64,000 bases of DNA from Akkermansiaceae bacterium (GTDB taxonomy: Bacteria > Verrucomicrobiota > Verrucomicrobiia > Verrucomicrobiales > Akkermansiaceae): assembly GCA_015062055.1 (NCBI GenBank), contig SUVK01000005.1:21207-85206 (forward strand), given 5' to 3'. The notes under the pieces were generated by a model that was not told the DNA's origin, ran no database searches, and was given only the letters and a program-made list of their open reading frames with translations. Positions within the stretch are counted from its first letter, which is position 1. Each line of letters begins with the position of its first letter. Shown in pieces: positions 24,005-32,417 of this stretch. The position numbers were made by a program, and so were the translations under genes.

Positions 24005-25165
24005 TTATTTGCCGAATGCTGTCTTATACACGGCCAAAACCTCTTCCCATGTGCAGGGACGCGGGTTGCCACCGGTGCAAACATCGGCCATGGCGGCATC
24101 GGTAAGCGCCTCCAAGTCTTCTTCCTTCACGCCTATTTCTGCGAGAGTCTGCGGAATCTTGACGTCGATGGAGAGTTGTTTGACGGCATCGATAGCGGCC
24201 TTGCGGTATTCCTCTTGGCTCATGGAATCGACACCGGCTACACCCATAGCGCGAGCAATTTCACGGTATTTCTCGCCGGTGTATTCTGCGTTGTACTCCA
24301 TGACATAGGGCAGCAATACGGCATTGGCCACACCATGCGGGGTGTTGTAGAACGCGCTCAGCGGGTGAGCCATACCGTGCACCACGCCCAAGCCTACATT
24401 AGAGAATGCCATGCCGGTCATATACTGGCCCAGGGCCATGCCTTCTCGGCCATCGGGGTCGTTTTCTACGGCGGCGCGCAGGTTCTTGGCAATAAGCTCT
24501 ACAGCCTTGATGTTGAGGGTATCTGCCAGCTCCCAAGCGGCAAGGGTAGTGTACCCCTCAATGGCGTGGGTAAGGGCATCCATACCGGTAGCGGCGGTGA
24601 GGCCTCGGGGCATGGAGGACATCATGTCGGGGTCAACTACGGCAACTACGGGGATATCGTGCGGGTCCACGCAAACGAACTTGCGACGCTTGGCCTCATC
24701 GGTGATGACGTAGTTGATGGTAGTCTCGGCGGCTGTGCCGGCGGTGGTGGCAACGGCAATAACGGGTACGCACTTGTTCTTGGTGGGGGCAAGCCCTTCC
24801 AACGAAACAACATCTGCAAACTCGGGGTTGTTGATGATAATGCCGATGGCTTTGGCGGTATCTTGCGGAGAGCCACCGCCAATGGCAATCATGTAGTCGG
24901 CTTCGGCTGCCTTAAAGGCTGCTACACCGCCCTCTACTACGGCTACACTCGGGTTGGCTTTTACTTTGTCGTATATTTCGTAGGCGCAGCCTGCGGCATC
25001 CAAAAGCTCGGTCACCTTCGCTACTACGCCGAATTTCACCAAATCGGCATCGGTTACTACCAAAGCCTTGGCGAAACCGCGGGATTTTACCTCGGTAACA
25101 ATTTCTTTCACGGCACCATGGCCATGATAGCTCGTCTCATTAAGAATAAAGCGTTTTGCTGACAT
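24005..25165 (-). CDS. fucO: Lactaldehyde reductase / 1,2-propanediol oxidoreductase
   Basis: 386-residue iron-dependent group III alcohol dehydrogenase. It reduces L-lactaldehyde from fucose or rhamnose breakdown to 1,2-propanediol with NADH. Near-identity to E. coli FucO in many stretches (IAIGGGSPQDTAKAIGII, RRKFVCVDPHDIP, GFSNVGLG-like AFSNVGLGVVHGMAHPL, CTGGNPR) supports the specific name. Metal ligands Asp196, His200, His263 and His277 fall at the same numbers as in E. coli. Fucose is abundant in mucin, which fits an Akkermansia-like host. No fucose isomerase or aldolase is in this window. The ATG lies 6 nt from a consensus -10. Confidence 0.93.
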   Translation of the reverse strand: MSAKRFILNETSYHGHGAVKEIVTEVKSRGFAKALVVTDADLVKFGVVAKVTELLDAAGCAYEIYDKVKANPSVAVVEGGVAAFKAAEADYMIAIGGGSPQDTAKAIGIIINNPEFADVVSLEGLAPTKNKCVPVIAVATTAGTAAETTINYVITDEAKRRKFVCVDPHDIPVVAVVDPDMMSSMPRGLTAATGMDALTHAIEGYTTLAAWELADTLNIKAVELIAKNLRAAVENDPDGREGMALGQYMTGMAFSNVGLGVVHGMAHPLSAFYNTPHGVANAVLLPYVMEYNAEYTGEKYREIARAMGVAGVDSMSQEEYRKAAIDAVKQLSIDVKIPQTLAEIGVKEEDLEALTDAAMADVCTGGNPRPCTWEEVLAVYKTAFGK

Positions 25166-25171
25166 GCTTGT

Positions 25172-25200
25172 ATTTTAGCGAAATCAAGAGCTGTTTTCAA
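25172..25200 (-). promoter_or_regulatory. fucO promoter, predicted leaderless
   Basis: TTGAAA (25200-25195), 17 bp, TAAAAT (25177-25172), 6 nt to the ATG. Confidence 0.6.
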
Positions 25201-25255
25201 GATAAATTTAACATGCTTGAAATCTTCTTGTATAGAATAGATGCAAGTATCGTAA

Positions 25256-26695
25256 TTAGTCTAAATTATCAGTCGTGTCAATCTCGGGGAGAGGAGAGGG
25301 GAGGCTATCGAGCGGAAGTTGAGTGTTGGGCTGTTGTTCTACTTCGGTCTTTTCAAAGGCCTGAACATTGTAATGACGTTGCAACAAAAGTTCGGTGTGT
25401 TCACCCGAGGAGCCGACGGGGGAGAAGTGTACCTCTGCCGTTATTTCAAAGTAACGGTGGGACTCGCCCAAGCTGATGGCAAAGAACGGAGCCCCTTTTT
25501 CAAATATATCGGCATGCTGCCCCAAGCGTCTGTGCCCTTCCTTATCGTGTAAGGCCAGGGGAATGTCGTGCCTGAACATCTGTTCCTTGTTTGATGAATA
25601 ACGAGCTGCCTGCGAAAAAATCAACAGCGGTTGATTGGTGCCACGGTCTCGAATGACCAGCATCAGCGTGCCGGCCCTGCCGGGATTGGTGTAGACCTCT
25701 GCTTGGTATATGCCGAACTGTGAGCTGGGCTCAGAGAGTAGAAGCTCCGGTTGGGTTGCATGTATATACTCCGGGCCTTGTATGAGTGATTGTATGCCTT
25801 GCGGGGTAGGGTCTTCCAGCAAGGGGGCAAATTGTGCATCCAACTCACGTATGGCGGCATTGATGGCAGTATAGGCTTTTTCTCGGTTATTGGCCCCTCG
25901 CCATGCCAGTAAAAGGTAGCGCTTTCCCCCTAAATCTAATGCTAAATCGGGGATTTGGGTTTTATCGGTCGCCTCCTCTGCGGGGAGGTCTGCTCCCGGG
26001 GAAATCTGCAAGTATCCATCGGGTAAGGCTTCGCCTGCTGAAATGGTACGAAATGCCGCGTGTACGGTGCCGGGGATGCCTCCGTTTGATGGGGCTACCA
26101 ATACCACGTGGCCGGGTTTGCTGTAAAAGGTATCATCTGCTGCCGTGTGAGCCCATTTGGGAGCCGTCGAGAGGTACTCGGTCAAAAGCTCGGGGTGTTC
26201 TCTTTCCAAAGCTTGTAGGTTGGGGGCTGTTTGCAGTGTTTTGCTGTGCTCATCAGATTCTGTAATGGTAAGGTAGGTGCACAGGGTAGAGGGCCCTCTC
26301 AATTGGTCGATTGCTTCATGTACAGTGTCTTTTTTTTCGTTGTCGCGTTCTACTTCTTTCGGGTAGGGAGAGGGTATATCTGCCTCTATCGCGAGCTGAG
26401 AGAAAATCAACGCCCCGATTGTCCACACCAGCAAGTATGCTGATATTTGTCCTATGGCGCGCAAGTTTTTTAACCTCAAAAAATAATGGACCGCGCTACA
26501 GCCGGCTTGAACAAAAGAGCATATCAAGCTTAATAAAATAATCCACCCGCATACACCTCGTATGACGCATTGCGTTGACTCGTGTTCACTCAGCGGGAAG
26601 AGAATGGGTACACAAGCGATAAGTGCTGTGGCGCAGAGTATGCAACTCATTTTCCACGGTGTCAGCAGCCATTTCGAGGTAAACTTACGGAGCAT
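25256..26695 (-). CDS. Unknown membrane protein with large soluble domain
   Basis: 479 residues. The first 110 hold three hydrophobic segments (SCILCATALIACVPILF, CGWIILLSLICSFVQAG, ISAYLLVWTIGALIFSQLAI). The remaining 370 are soluble and mixed alpha/beta, with SSKWLLTP at the N-terminus and a charged, Pro-rich C-terminal tail. Topology suggests the large domain is periplasmic. It starts 14 nt after the ankyrin gene upstream and is the last gene of that unit. I recognise no family. Confidence 0.72.
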   Translation of the reverse strand: MLRKFTSKWLLTPWKMSCILCATALIACVPILFPLSEHESTQCVIRGVCGWIILLSLICSFVQAGCSAVHYFLRLKNLRAIGQISAYLLVWTIGALIFSQLAIEADIPSPYPKEVERDNEKKDTVHEAIDQLRGPSTLCTYLTITESDEHSKTLQTAPNLQALEREHPELLTEYLSTAPKWAHTAADDTFYSKPGHVVLVAPSNGGIPGTVHAAFRTISAGEALPDGYLQISPGADLPAEEATDKTQIPDLALDLGGKRYLLLAWRGANNREKAYTAINAAIRELDAQFAPLLEDPTPQGIQSLIQGPEYIHATQPELLLSEPSSQFGIYQAEVYTNPGRAGTLMLVIRDRGTNQPLLIFSQAARYSSNKEQMFRHDIPLALHDKEGHRRLGQHADIFEKGAPFFAISLGESHRYFEITAEVHFSPVGSSGEHTELLLQRHYNVQAFEKTEVEQQPNTQLPLDSLPSPLPEIDTTDNLD

Positions 26696-26709
26696 GTTTT
26701 CCCGTTTTG

Positions 26710-28113
26710 TTATTGGTTGTTTTTAATACGAAAGTGTTCGGGGTGCTCCAGTATGTAACGAGCGAGAACGGCGCCGGGGGCCGGTGAAACTAATTCTTTG
26801 TACCTGCGGTGTGCAGCTTGGTGCACGTATGGCTCTTTGCTCAGTTCCCCGCCGCTCAACAGGGTTGCGATAGTGTCTGCATAAGGGGTAAGCCCCATCT
26901 CGCGAAAATGCTGCTCAGCTCTTGCCAATTCTTCTGCACTGACGTGGCTGAGGTCGGAGTGGCGCATGGCGAAGTCTACTTTGGCACACTCATAGATTTT
27001 TCGCTGTTGCTCGGTGAGCTTGGTGGTTTGAGGGGCGAATGGGTCGATTCCGAATGCCTTTTCAAGCTCGGCGGGGTCCGGGCTGTACAGGTTGTTTTGG
27101 CGTAACTGCATTTTATAGGCATGGTACGCCAGCTCGGGGTCTCGGCTTGCCTTGTATTCTTCAATCAACGGCAACACCTTTTGTGGATCTTGATGCGCCA
27201 TCATCTCTAATATCAGAATTATGGGGCGTGCCGAGTTGCAGGAAATCATGTCTTCTCCTTCTTTGGGGAGAAGCGCTTGCAGTCTCTTGAGTGCTTGGCT
27301 GAGTTTATTTGTATCTACTTGCCAGTTAAGGTCGTGCAGCGCTTGCAGAACCATTAACGGTATGTCTTCTATAAAATGCTCACTGTGCTCCCAATAGACC
27401 AAATCGGCCACATACGAGTTAGCTTTTTCCGGGGCAGCCAAGCGCATGAAGGCCAAGCATATTGCCGGTGCTCCTTGCGGAATTCGTTCTACCGATTCAC
27501 TCTCAAGATACGTGGTGAGTTTGTTTTCAACACGCTCATAAGCAGGGGCACAGTATTTACGACTGAGGTATTGGCGACAAGGGGCGTGCATGGTCAATTC
27601 TGCCTGCTGAACACGCAGTTTCATGTAGCGAATTAAGGCCAAGGTGTCGTATGGTATGCGTACGGCTAAATCTTTTGGTATGAGCTTATTTTGCTTTAGT
27701 GCTTCTAAAAGCTCCGGTTTGCTTTGCAAAAAGAATAGGGCATTGCAACCAAGGCGGTTTTCATGTAGGGCGTTTGCCCCATGTCTCAATAACAGTTCGA
27801 ACGTCTCATTTACAGCTTGCGCAAAGTGGGGCTCGTGCCGATAGCGGTAATCATGCTCTATCGTTCTGCATAAAAGCAAGAGAGGGGTGTCGCCCGCAGA
27901 GTCCTCGGTGTTAGGGTCGGCTCCGCGTTTCAACAGTTCCTCAATACGCTGCTTTGAAGATGCCCCGTCAAAGTTATCTGCTTCGGCCAGCAGTTCTAAA
28001 TCTGTTTGTTGTTGTTCGCTGAGCACGGCAACGGCAGGCACAACTTCCCCCGGGCTGTTACCTTGTGCCAAGGGGCTGATGAGAAAAAGAAGTGTTGTTA
28101 CTGTATTGCGCAT
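26710..28113 (-). CDS. Exported protein with N-terminal ankyrin repeats
   Basis: 467 residues. Signal peptide MRNTVTTLLFLISPLAQG. About two or three ankyrin repeats in the first 140 residues (SSKQRIEELLKRGADPNTEDSAGDTPLLLLC, ETFELLLRHGANALHENRLGCNALFFL) are followed by a long helical region of TPR-like appearance. It is paired with another exported ankyrin protein upstream (44-nt gap) and a membrane protein downstream (14-nt gap). It has its own promoter-like site: TTGACA, 17 bp, TAAATT, 12 nt before the ATG. The role is unknown. Confidence 0.82.
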   Translation of the reverse strand: MRNTVTTLLFLISPLAQGNSPGEVVPAVAVLSEQQQTDLELLAEADNFDGASSKQRIEELLKRGADPNTEDSAGDTPLLLLCRTIEHDYRYRHEPHFAQAVNETFELLLRHGANALHENRLGCNALFFLQSKPELLEALKQNKLIPKDLAVRIPYDTLALIRYMKLRVQQAELTMHAPCRQYLSRKYCAPAYERVENKLTTYLESESVERIPQGAPAICLAFMRLAAPEKANSYVADLVYWEHSEHFIEDIPLMVLQALHDLNWQVDTNKLSQALKRLQALLPKEGEDMISCNSARPIILILEMMAHQDPQKVLPLIEEYKASRDPELAYHAYKMQLRQNNLYSPDPAELEKAFGIDPFAPQTTKLTEQQRKIYECAKVDFAMRHSDLSHVSAEELARAEQHFREMGLTPYADTIATLLSGGELSKEPYVHQAAHRRYKELVSPAPGAVLARYILEHPEHFRIKNNQ

Positions 28114-28125
28114 GCCTTTATGGCA

Positions 28126-28154
28126 AATTTACCTTATTGTTGCCTGTTTGTCAA
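28126..28154 (-). promoter_or_regulatory. Candidate promoter of second ankyrin gene
   Basis: TTGACA, 17 bp, TAAATT between the two ankyrin genes; a weak AAGG precedes the ATG. Confidence 0.45.
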
Positions 28155-28156
28155 TC

Positions 28157-30055
28157 TTACTTTTGTTGATTCGGGGCCAGGAAATCGTCTGCATGTTGAA
28201 AAATGAATCTAGCCGTGGCAATTTCCAGCTCATAGCTCCACTCTTTGCCGAGGGCTTCCAGCTCATCAAGTTTATCCGGGTTATCCATGTTGTCGGCATA
28301 TTCACCATAGACAATGATGGCTGATTCGGGGGCCCCGATATCGCGCAAGGCTTGTATGAGTTCTGCTTTGCGTTCCGGGCTCATGTGTCCAAACCACATT
28401 TCATCTAACGAGGTTGCCAAAAGAGCCGTGCGGAGGGGTTGGGTATCTGCCTCTCTGCCGTGGGCGGCAAGCCAATTCTTGACTTCTCCGTTGGTGCTGC
28501 GTGGTAACCCGGCGAGTTGTAACTTGGCGCCCCATGCGCCGGCTCGTATGGCAATATCGGGTGATTCGAGCAACTCTGTAACAATGGGTGCGGCCCCGGG
28601 GTCTCTGCCCAGCAGTTCAACCGCATGTGCTGCCAAATCGTGGTCTCTTATCTGCTCTGCTTGTTTGATTACCTGCAAGATTTTATTGCGGTCTATACAT
28701 ATGCCGTTCACATCTCTCAAGATGTAAATGAGAGTGGCTGCTGATACATGGTGGTGAGGTTCATCATCATGCGTGTGTTGATGAATGCGTGGTACAAGAG
28801 CCCACAGAGAAGAGTTGTTAATCACCTCTGCTGCGTAGTTTTGGTCAACTCGGCATAAAATCTCTGCTGCGCTTAATAGGGCTGCATCAAAATTACTGCA
28901 TGCCATTTGCTCTGCCGTAGGGGTGAAAATGCTTGCAATTTTCTGCAAATGTGGTTGAGCTTCTACGGCGTTCATTCGTCTTATACCGGCGCGCGCTAAA
29001 TCGTCCACGAGCTCTGTGCCCTCACGCATTTCTATGGGGGGGGCTGCCAGTTTGTGCCCTCGCTCTGCCAAGGCTTCTAAAACTCCCGGGCGATTAGCCA
29101 ATAAATCATAGGCACACAGTCCGGCATGGGCAGATTCTGCACCGGCTACCGTGGTGATATCGGCTCCTTTACTGAGCAGATAGGCGATAAAGTCTACCCA
29201 TTTGCTGCGAAATTCTGCATCTTCTGCATAGCTTAAATGTGCTGCAGCTTCGAGCAGCACTGTTGAGCCCTCAAAGGTTGTATTAATATCACATCCTTTG
29301 CTCAAAAATAACTCAACCATCCGAATGTTTACTTGCGCATCGTAGTGACCTTTGATGATATAGCCTGCGCATACAATACACTCTTTTTCTGCCGGGGTGA
29401 GTGCATTTTTTGGCTCCAAAATGTCCCCCAGCAGGTCTGCCCACCCTCTCTCTATGATTAAAGCAATGTCGTCTGCTGTTATGCCGCCTGCATATTGCAA
29501 TAAATGGCGCGCAACCGCCTCGTTTTCACACACGTAAGCCGCTGTCGACATCAGCCCTTTGTCGTAACAGATTACACCCTTGGGATTGGCGCCTCCGTTA
29601 ATTAATATATCCACAAGTTGTATGATTTCTTCATCGCTGTCGCCCTCGAAAATAACCGGTGATATGGCATAACTCAACGGGCTATGCGCTTTTTCTCCAT
29701 ATGGATCTGTGGTGCGTGCGTTGGGGTTTGCTCCATCCAGCAACAGGCACCGGGCCAGCTCCGGCTTTTTGAATAAGCAGGCCAAATGCAACATCGTTAT
29801 CCCGCTTTTCGGGGTGGCGTAACCGGCATCTGCCGTGCGGTTAAAATGTGCGATCAATTCAGATACTTCTGCAGAATCGCCCAGTATTTCTTCTGTAAAT
29901 TCTTCGCTTTTGAGCACTTGGTACCCTGTTGTCAATTCTTCATATTGGGCAGCTGCCTCGGGGGAACCGTGCCCGAGCTCTTTTTCCCCACACGCTATCA
30001 GTAACAGAAGCCCTGCCGGTAATGCTGCTTTTTTGTATGTGAACCATTGCTTCAT
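28157..30055 (-). CDS. Large ankyrin-repeat lipoprotein
   Basis: 632 residues. The signal peptide ends in a canonical lipobox (LIAC, Cys22). Ankyrin repeats fill about residues 70-340: GITMLHLACLFKKPELARCLLLDGANPNART, IIQLVDILINGGANPKG, NIRMVELFLSKGCDINTTFEGSTVLLEAA, IAYLLSKGADITTV. The C-terminal half is helical with a His-rich stretch (HQHTHDDEPHHHVS) that could bind metal. Being lipid-anchored, it should work in the envelope rather than as a cytoplasmic effector. It is first in a unit with the next ankyrin protein and the 3-TM protein. TTGAAA, 18 bp, TAATAT ends 10 nt before the ATG. Confidence 0.85.
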   Translation of the reverse strand: MKQWFTYKKAALPAGLLLLIACGEKELGHGSPEAAAQYEELTTGYQVLKSEEFTEEILGDSAEVSELIAHFNRTADAGYATPKSGITMLHLACLFKKPELARCLLLDGANPNARTTDPYGEKAHSPLSYAISPVIFEGDSDEEIIQLVDILINGGANPKGVICYDKGLMSTAAYVCENEAVARHLLQYAGGITADDIALIIERGWADLLGDILEPKNALTPAEKECIVCAGYIIKGHYDAQVNIRMVELFLSKGCDINTTFEGSTVLLEAAAHLSYAEDAEFRSKWVDFIAYLLSKGADITTVAGAESAHAGLCAYDLLANRPGVLEALAERGHKLAAPPIEMREGTELVDDLARAGIRRMNAVEAQPHLQKIASIFTPTAEQMACSNFDAALLSAAEILCRVDQNYAAEVINNSSLWALVPRIHQHTHDDEPHHHVSAATLIYILRDVNGICIDRNKILQVIKQAEQIRDHDLAAHAVELLGRDPGAAPIVTELLESPDIAIRAGAWGAKLQLAGLPRSTNGEVKNWLAAHGREADTQPLRTALLATSLDEMWFGHMSPERKAELIQALRDIGAPESAIIVYGEYADNMDNPDKLDELEALGKEWSYELEIATARFIFQHADDFLAPNQQK

Positions 30056-30135
30056 TGCTGCTTTTATATTAGCATACGAGTATAGCCGATTTCAAGTGAA
30101 ATTGGCTATTTTATTGTATGCGTAAGTTTTTTTAC

Positions 30136-30164
30136 TTGCGGGGGGCAGAGGTATTTGCTATTCT
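30136..30164 (+). promoter_or_regulatory. Candidate promoter of ABC transporter unit
   Basis: TTGCGG, 17 bp, TATTCT (30159-30164). Here a leader of about 16 nt with AGGAA precedes the ATG, unlike the leaderless genes. Confidence 0.45.
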
Positions 30165-30187
30165 ATGAGAAGAATAGGAAATTAAGC

Positions 30188-31918
30188 ATGTTAGAAGCCC
30201 GAAATATCTGTTTGGAAGTTGATGCCGGAGAGGAGCCTCTCTTCTTGCTCAACGATGTGAGTTTCTGTGTTCCTCGTGGCCATTTTATGGCTATTGTGGG
30301 GCCCAGTGGTTGTGGCAAAACAACACTGCTTAAAACCATTGCCGGTATCAAAGATATTACCTCGGGCTCTTTCTTTTGGGAGGGGCGCGACTTGGCGGAA
30401 GAAGGTGATTTTGAGCCTTACGAGATTGGGTATGTACCACAGTTCAGTATTGCGTATGATGAGCTGACGGTGGATGAAAGTATTGAGAACTCAGCACGTT
30501 TACGAGTCAAAGCGAGTGAAGATGAGCTCAACGATATCATTGACAATGTTTTGGCAGAAACCGGGTTAACAGATATTGCCGACCGCCAAGTGAAACTGCT
30601 TTCCGGTGGGCAGAAACGCCGCCTGGCCTTGGCAATGGAGCTGGTGAGTGGCCCCCGAATTTTACTGTGCGACGAGGTGACCAGTGGTTTAGACCCTCGC
30701 TCCGAGCGTGAAATTGTGGAGCTTTTGCATGAATTGAGCATGAAGGATGGTCGCATCGTTATATCAGTGACCCATAGCTTGGCTCAAATGGAGCTCTACG
30801 ACAGTATTATGGTGATGCATCGTGGTAATCTTGCATTTCATGGTACACCCAATGTCATGTGCCATTACTTCTCCGTGCCCAATTTTGAAGAGGTTTACCC
30901 ACAGCTTTCGGAGCGCGAACCCGAGGATTGGAGCCGCAGTTGGCTTAAACACCGCGTGGATTATTATAAGCGCCTTGAAAAAGAGCACTTACAAAAATTC
31001 ATGCAACGAGGGGAAGAACCGCCACCTCCGTGCCCGCGCAACGATGATGAAAAAGAGGAAAAGCCAACCCCCGGTTTCTTCTCGCAACTATTCACGCTGT
31101 TGGGACGCCGCTTCAGCATCTTCTTCCGCGACCGCGGTCAGCTTACCTTGCAAATTGCCATGATTCTTATTTTCCCCATCATGGTGGCATGTTTCACAGA
31201 CAACGGTTGGCAAACGCTCACTAATCTGAATGGTTCAACCGGGCAAACGCCGTCCGAGATGATCAGGGCGATTAAAGACCAAGCTAATGAAAATGCCTTG
31301 GTCGGCTCAGCTATATCGGGCATTATCATGTTCCAAGTCATTTTGCTGGGGCTTATGGGCTCTAACAACTCTGCCCGCGAGATTGCCGGGGAGCGACTTA
31401 TCATGGAAAAAGAAAAGTTTGCCGGTGTGGGGTCGTTAGCCTATGTCTCGTCAAAAATGTTATTTTTGAGTGTATTGGTGCTGGTACAGAGTTTGTGGAT
31501 GTTCTGTTTCGTTCACTATTTCTGGGGGTTCAGAGGCGACGTACTTAACCATTTATTGTTTATATTGTTGGCCAATGCTGCCATGACCAGTGTTTGTCTC
31601 GGTATATCTGCTAACTCCAAAACGGCAGATCAAGCATCTTTGCTGAGTATATATCTGGTGGGGTTCCAGTTACCCCTCAGCGGTGCCGTATTGGCACTGG
31701 ATGAAACATTAGCTACAATCACACAACCTTTCATTTCTGCCTATTGGGCATGGAGCGGTAGCCTCTCGGGCGTTGAAAATACGTATCGAGATGTAGTTGA
31801 TAATATCGTGCAGACTGATTTTGCTGCGTACGATATATGTCTCATCGTATTAGGTGCTCACATTCTTGTAGGCATTCTGCTCACCTATGTTGGCGTACGC
31901 CGAACCCGTTGGGAATAA
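30188..31918 (+). CDS. ABCG-like ABC transporter (ATPase fused to ABC-2 permease)
   Basis: 576 residues from ATG 30188, which follows AGGAAATTAAGC; the longer TTG start at 30155 lies in the promoter. The N-terminal ATPase has Walker A GPSGCGKT (38-45), signature LLSGGQKRR (near 137) and Walker B ILLCDEVTSGLD. A linker with a charged Pro-rich segment leads to an ABC-2 membrane domain with about six TM helices from residue 320. ATPase-first half-transporter order is that of the eukaryotic white/ABCG group and of some bacterial exporters; it should work as a homodimer. The substrate is unknown; the two envelope genes downstream are probably functional partners. Confidence 0.88.
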   Translation: MLEARNICLEVDAGEEPLFLLNDVSFCVPRGHFMAIVGPSGCGKTTLLKTIAGIKDITSGSFFWEGRDLAEEGDFEPYEIGYVPQFSIAYDELTVDESIENSARLRVKASEDELNDIIDNVLAETGLTDIADRQVKLLSGGQKRRLALAMELVSGPRILLCDEVTSGLDPRSEREIVELLHELSMKDGRIVISVTHSLAQMELYDSIMVMHRGNLAFHGTPNVMCHYFSVPNFEEVYPQLSEREPEDWSRSWLKHRVDYYKRLEKEHLQKFMQRGEEPPPPCPRNDDEKEEKPTPGFFSQLFTLLGRRFSIFFRDRGQLTLQIAMILIFPIMVACFTDNGWQTLTNLNGSTGQTPSEMIRAIKDQANENALVGSAISGIIMFQVILLGLMGSNNSAREIAGERLIMEKEKFAGVGSLAYVSSKMLFLSVLVLVQSLWMFCFVHYFWGFRGDVLNHLLFILLANAAMTSVCLGISANSKTADQASLLSIYLVGFQLPLSGAVLALDETLATITQPFISAYWAWSGSLSGVENTYRDVVDNIVQTDFAAYDICLIVLGAHILVGILLTYVGVRRTRWE

Positions 31919-31940
31919 TTTTAACACTTATTTAATCATT

Positions 31941-32417
31941 ATGGCAAGAAGTAGAGGAAAAAGAGGACGCTCCGCAGATAACAAGTCGTTGATAATCATT
32001 GCCATTGTCGTGGCTGTTGTAATTGTGGGAGCCATTGTTTTCAAAGGATATTCATCTGATTCTCAAGAAAATATAGATACCTTTGCAGTTAAACAAGGCA
32101 CGAGGGATGGCTCCTCATCCGGAGGCAACTCGCCGGTAGAGCTGTATGTTAAGCGTGGCTCTTCTGCTGTGGGTAATACCTACAAATTCCCCGCAACGGT
32201 GGTCGATGTAGACTCTCATGGTGGTAGCCGAATCATACAAGTGACGACACAAGATAATACTCGAATAGGACTTTTTGTACCGGCCGGTACCAATCTTAAA
32301 GCTAACGTGCGAGCCGGTATGGATTATGTATTTACCGTACAGGGTCGCAATGGTACCATGCCCGATGGTAAGCCGGTTAAAGGCATTTTGGTTGTTACTC
32401 AAGCTGAATCTAAATAA
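31941..32417 (+). CDS. Unknown membrane-anchored small protein
   Basis: 158 residues from ATG 31941, 22 nt after the transporter gene. A very basic N-terminus (MARSRGKRGR) is followed by one TM helix (SLIIIAIVVAVVIVGAIVF), a Ser/Gly linker and a compact beta-rich domain (YKFPATVVDVDSHGGSR, IIQVTTQDNTRIGLFVP, YVFTVQGRNG), possibly an OB-like barrel. Topology places the domain outside the inner membrane. The stop shares a base with the next start (TAATG). No family recognised. Confidence 0.75.
   Translation: MARSRGKRGRSADNKSLIIIAIVVAVVIVGAIVFKGYSSDSQENIDTFAVKQGTRDGSSSGGNSPVELYVKRGSSAVGNTYKFPATVVDVDSHGGSRIIQVTTQDNTRIGLFVPAGTNLKANVRAGMDYVFTVQGRNGTMPDGKPVKGILVVTQAESK

Noticed and set aside
24176..25162. 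328-residue frame opposite fucO
   Set aside because: Gly/Tyr/His-rich composition, fully inside a gene with all its catalytic residues; typical antisense shadow.
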